A stretch of DNA of 28,196 bases from Chrysochromulina tobinii (lineage: Eukaryota > Haptophyta > Prymnesiales > Chrysochromulinaceae): assembly GCA_001275005.1 (NCBI GenBank), contig JWZX01002425.1, positions 1 to 28,196 on the forward strand, given 5' to 3'. Below, piece after piece: positions 25,891 through 28,196 of the stretch. The translations under genes were made by a program, and so were the position numbers. Positions within the stretch are counted from its first letter, which is position 1. Each line of letters starts with the position of its first letter. The notes below the pieces were generated by a model. That model was not told the DNA's origin. It was given only the letters and a program-made list of their open reading frames with translations, and made no database searches.

Positions 25891-27372
25891 GGCGTAGCAA
25901 AGGTAGCTAGTGACCGCAAGGCTGACGAGCGCCACAAGCGGCGGCGGTTCGGCCGGCATACCCGGTGCCGGCAGAGGAGCGGGCGGCGCTTGCCCAAAGG
26001 CGCGCTTCAGAATGGTGAGTGAGGGCCCAAACTGAACTGTCGAGAAGGCGACAGAGAGCATGATGCCGGCGAGGGCGGCCTGCGAGACTTTACCGACGAG
26101 GGGTGCGAGAATGAGCACGAAGACCGCCATCGAGACCGCATACACGAGCGACGAGAGCGGCCCGCCGCCGCCGCTCTTCAGGTTCAGGACCGTCTGCGGG
26201 ATGAGTCCGCAGCCACCAAAGCCACCCAGGAGTGACGAGATCAAGTTTCCAACGGACATTGCGATCACCGACTTGTCCGGCACGGAGAAGCCCTGAATGG
26301 GCGCCGTCCCCGGCGCTGGCAGCGCGCACAGCGGCTCGCCCTTCATATCATCGACCACCTTGGCCGCGAGTAGCGTCTCGAGGAGGGAGATGAAGGCGAT
26401 GGACATGGCCACAGGCACCGCGATCTTGAGAGCGGGCACGGAGGTGAACATGGCTGCAAACTGCCCGAAATCGATAAACTTGGGTAGGGCCGAGAAGCCA
26501 CCCAAAAACGTGGACGGGTCCGCCGTCGACGCGAGCGTCTTGAGTGGCTGGCCGCTCAGAATGCCCGTCACCGTGGCGACGGCAAGCCCCACAAGCGAGG
26601 ACGGGACAGCCTTGAGCGACGCGGGCATCGACTTGACACGAGGAAGCAGCTCCGTGATTGTTGCGCAAATGGCGGCACAGGCGACGGCCGGCGCAAAGGC
26701 GGGCGCATACGTGAACACCTTGAGCTGCGACATAAAGAGCAGGCCGCCGAGTCCGTTGAGGAAGCCGCTGAGCACAGACTCCGAGATGAAGCGCGTTAGC
26801 TTCGCCAGCCGGAAGACGCCAAAGAGGCCCTCGAAAATGGCACACAAGAAGATGGTAAGTGGGATGTATTTTGTTCCGTGAGTGGCGACCATGACCCCGA
26901 GCGGCACGACGACCACCGCCGCAGCGCCCGAGATGACGCCAGGGCGTGAGCCGAGCAGCGGCGCGGTAACGCCCATGACGACCGATGACCACAAGCCGAC
27001 GAGCGGGTCAACGCCTGCGATCGCCGAGGACGCGATGGCCTTGGAGAGGAGCGAGAAGCCGACCGACACGCCCGCGAGCGCGTCCGCGATCGGCTTCGGC
27101 TCACCCACGCTCTCCAGCTTCTCAACAGGTCCGCCGCCTGCACGCACAATTCGAGCTCGCGGAGAGACGTGGAGGTGGTGCTGCGCCGGCTGCGCTTGGA
27201 CGAGAACGGCGCGAGGGCTTGCGTGGTGCAGCGTTGGCTGCGACCACGCCAGGGCAGCCGCGACGAAAGCCAAGGAGAGCATTGAATCGTCGGCGAGAGA
27301 AGCCAGAGGGGGCCCGTGTAGCACGAGGAGCCCCACAGTGCAGATTCCCAGGAATCCACAGGCGTTTTGCAT
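25783..27372 (-). CDS. SulP-family anion transporter without STAS domain, possibly plastid-targeted
   Basis: A polytopic membrane transporter, 529 aa from the ATG at 27372. The SulP core begins at about residue 115 (IADALAGVSVGFSLLSKAI) and contains many hydrophobic spans. It includes the family's Gly-rich, NLKSGG-like segment (GGCGLIPQTVLNLKSGGGG) and the end LERVLVAIGGLL. SulP proteins move sulfate, bicarbonate or related anions; the substrate here is not readable. Most have a C-terminal STAS domain of about 100 aa; this one ends directly after the membrane part. The N-terminus MQNACGFLGICTVGLLVLHG resembles a signal peptide. A second hydrophobic start, MLSLAFVAAALAW at 27282, is an alternative, and an ATG at 27402 also exists. 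The following Arg/His-rich stretch could be a transit peptide. No introns are evident. Confidence 0.82.
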   Translation of the reverse strand: MQNACGFLGICTVGLLVLHGPPLASLADDSMLSLAFVAAALAWSQPTLHHASPRAVLVQAQPAQHHLHVSPRARIVRAGGGPVEKLESVGEPKPIADALAGVSVGFSLLSKAIASSAIAGVDPLVGLWSSVVMGVTAPLLGSRPGVISGAAAVVVVPLGVMVATHGTKYIPLTIFLCAIFEGLFGVFRLAKLTRFISESVLSGFLNGLGGLLFMSQLKVFTYAPAFAPAVACAAICATITELLPRVKSMPASLKAVPSSLVGLAVATVTGILSGQPLKTLASTADPSTFLGGFSALPKFIDFGQFAAMFTSVPALKIAVPVAMSIAFISLLETLLAAKVVDDMKGEPLCALPAPGTAPIQGFSVPDKSVIAMSVGNLISSLLGGFGGCGLIPQTVLNLKSGGGGPLSSLVYAVSMAVFVLILAPLVGKVSQAALAGIMLSVAFSTVQFGPSLTILKRAFGQAPPAPLPAPGMPAEPPPLVALVSLAVTSYLCYAVDMASGIVAGVVLERVLVAIGGLLSKATGPKPATA

Positions 27373-27765
27373 CCGAAAATAGCCCGATTCAGATTTTCTC
27401 ATTTTATGGTCCGAAAAAACCTTCGAAAAATATAAATAAAAGGGCCCAGGGGAGAGGGCCGCTTTTCCTGCTGCTGCTGTGAAACAGCGCGCGCTCTCCG
27501 GACCCCCAAGCACGGGGGCCGCTATCGCAACGGACGGAGGCGTTTCCTTTCGTCTCTCTATACTGGAGCCCGAGATGATTTTTTTACAGAATACAGCCGT
27601 TATCTGAAAGGTACATGCACGGTGTACATCGAATTCATCGATAGCGTACAAACGATATACAAACGAGATCTAGAATCTACTTGAGTTTCGTGCGGTCTTC
27701 TTCGAGGGATCCTTGCTACTTGTACCGTGCCCGTCGGGGCGGCGTTAGAGACACGCACGAGCTCC
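27373..27765. promoter_or_regulatory. 5' flank of the SulP gene
   Basis: An AT-rich element, TATAAATAAAAGGG at 27430-27443 (plus-strand sense), lies about 60 bp upstream of the SulP start. It reads best as a TATA box on the plus strand, but its reverse (TATTTATA) could serve the minus-strand gene. A CTGCTGCTGCTG-containing tract is at 27468-27480. The remainder shows nothing I can assign. Confidence 0.35.
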
Positions 27766-27925
27766 TCCGCCAGGCAGATGTCGATGAGGTAGTTGGGCCT
27801 GTTGTCGAGCGTTGTGCCTGAGAAGAGCGCGTCGACGACGAAGGTGCCGCCATGCAGCCGCTGCTGCGACTCGCTGAAGCGCGCCCCGCCATGAACGAGC
27901 GGCCGCGGACGCTCACCGTGTACAG
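27766..27925 (-). pseudogene. 6-pyruvoyl-tetrahydropterin-synthase-like fragment, broken
   Basis: Two minus-strand frames carry consecutive pieces of a PTPS-like domain. One (27925-27890) reads LYTVSVRGRSFM, like the first strand of the family. The other (27893 leftwards) reads VHGGARFSESQQRLHGGTF and VVDALFSG..LD...YLIDICLAEEL, like the zinc-histidine and following region. The two frames are offset by one base and lack about ten bases between them relative to the family. After AEEL the sequence reads GTGCGTGTC, which looks like a 5' splice site, but no later PTPS exon is found before the SulP gene. A broken remnant is most likely; an unrecognised intron layout or a sequence error is possible. 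Confidence 0.45.
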
Positions 27926-28196
27926 GGCGGGCGCCGCATCGGCGCCAAGCGCGCGCCGAGTACAACGGCCGCCTCGGCCACGCGCCGACGCCCCCGACGC
28001 CGATGCGCCGCGCCTTGGAGAGACGGTTGATGGAGAAGGAACTGCCCGGGTGCGAGAGCCGATGGCCGTTGATTGCCGAGGATGACCCGTTGATCGTGCC
28101 GATGATCTTGACCAGTTACGGCACGGGTGCCAACCTCGAGCTCGACCCGCTCGCGCCCGTGCTGCCGGTCGGCACGACCATCCGCACGTCGGTCAC
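27925..28196 (+). CDS. Unrecognised protein-coding frame, cut by right edge
   Basis: A plus-strand frame open from 27895 to the right edge encodes RAEYNGRLGHAPTPP, then RALERRLMEKELPGCES and LIAEDDPLIVPMILTSYGTG. The mixed acidic and hydrophobic composition differs from the Arg/Ala-rich shadows usual in this GC-rich DNA, so I think it is real coding sequence. There is no start codon with good context. CAG at 27923-27925 could be a 3' splice site, making this an internal or second exon. I do not recognise the family. It abuts the PTPS-like fragment on the opposite strand. Confidence 0.45.

Overview
This is nuclear DNA of a eukaryotic alga. GC content is high, protein genes carry short spliceosomal introns of 83-249 bp, and five of the seven introns I can place begin GTGCG, most ending in GCGCAG. 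Two genes carry N-terminal extensions that look like a signal peptide followed by a transit peptide, as expected for a red-derived complex plastid. A haptophyte is my best guess, with a pelagophyte-type stramenopile as the alternative; this is inference, not proof. No tRNA, rRNA, CRISPR array, transposase or viral gene was seen.

Layout from left to right: a fragment (1-105, +) of the 3' end of a SulP-type anion transporter; a P4-ATPase lipid flippase in four exons (1693-5716, -); a repeat-rich spacer; a Trp/Arg-repeat coiled-coil protein resembling Sfi1 (6848-9169, -); the three-exon gene of the small cytochrome bc1 subunit QCR9/UQCR10 (9461-9912, +); a fused pyruvate dehydrogenase E1-alpha/E1-beta gene with a plastid-type presequence (10672-13328, -); an HDHD3-like HAD protein (13753-14673, -); a single C2H2 zinc-finger protein in two exons (15138-16349, +); three neighbouring glycan-related genes, namely a fucosyltransferase-like type II membrane protein with a C-terminal PAN/Apple-like module (17287-19872, -), an SGNH hydrolase (20075-21673, +) and an XEG113/GT77-like glycosyltransferase (22612-25014, +); a full-length SulP transporter without a STAS domain (25783-27372, -); a broken 6-pyruvoyl-tetrahydropterin-synthase-like fragment; and an open frame running off the right edge.

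The left SulP fragment and the right SulP gene share their last ~30 codons and about 270 bp of downstream DNA, in inverted orientation about 25.5 kb apart. The most interesting items are this inverted duplication, the flippase intron that holds an already-spliced copy of its own exon-exon junction between decamer repeats, the one-polypeptide plastid PDH E1, and several altered catalytic motifs (Pro to Ser in the flippase PISL motif, Asp to Glu in the HAD nucleophile position, GDG to GEG in PDH E1-alpha).

The genes do not form an operon-like pathway, as expected for a nuclear genome. Carbon and lipid themes recur: plastid pyruvate to acetyl-CoA, possible anion uptake into the plastid, lipid flipping, and Golgi glycan synthesis.
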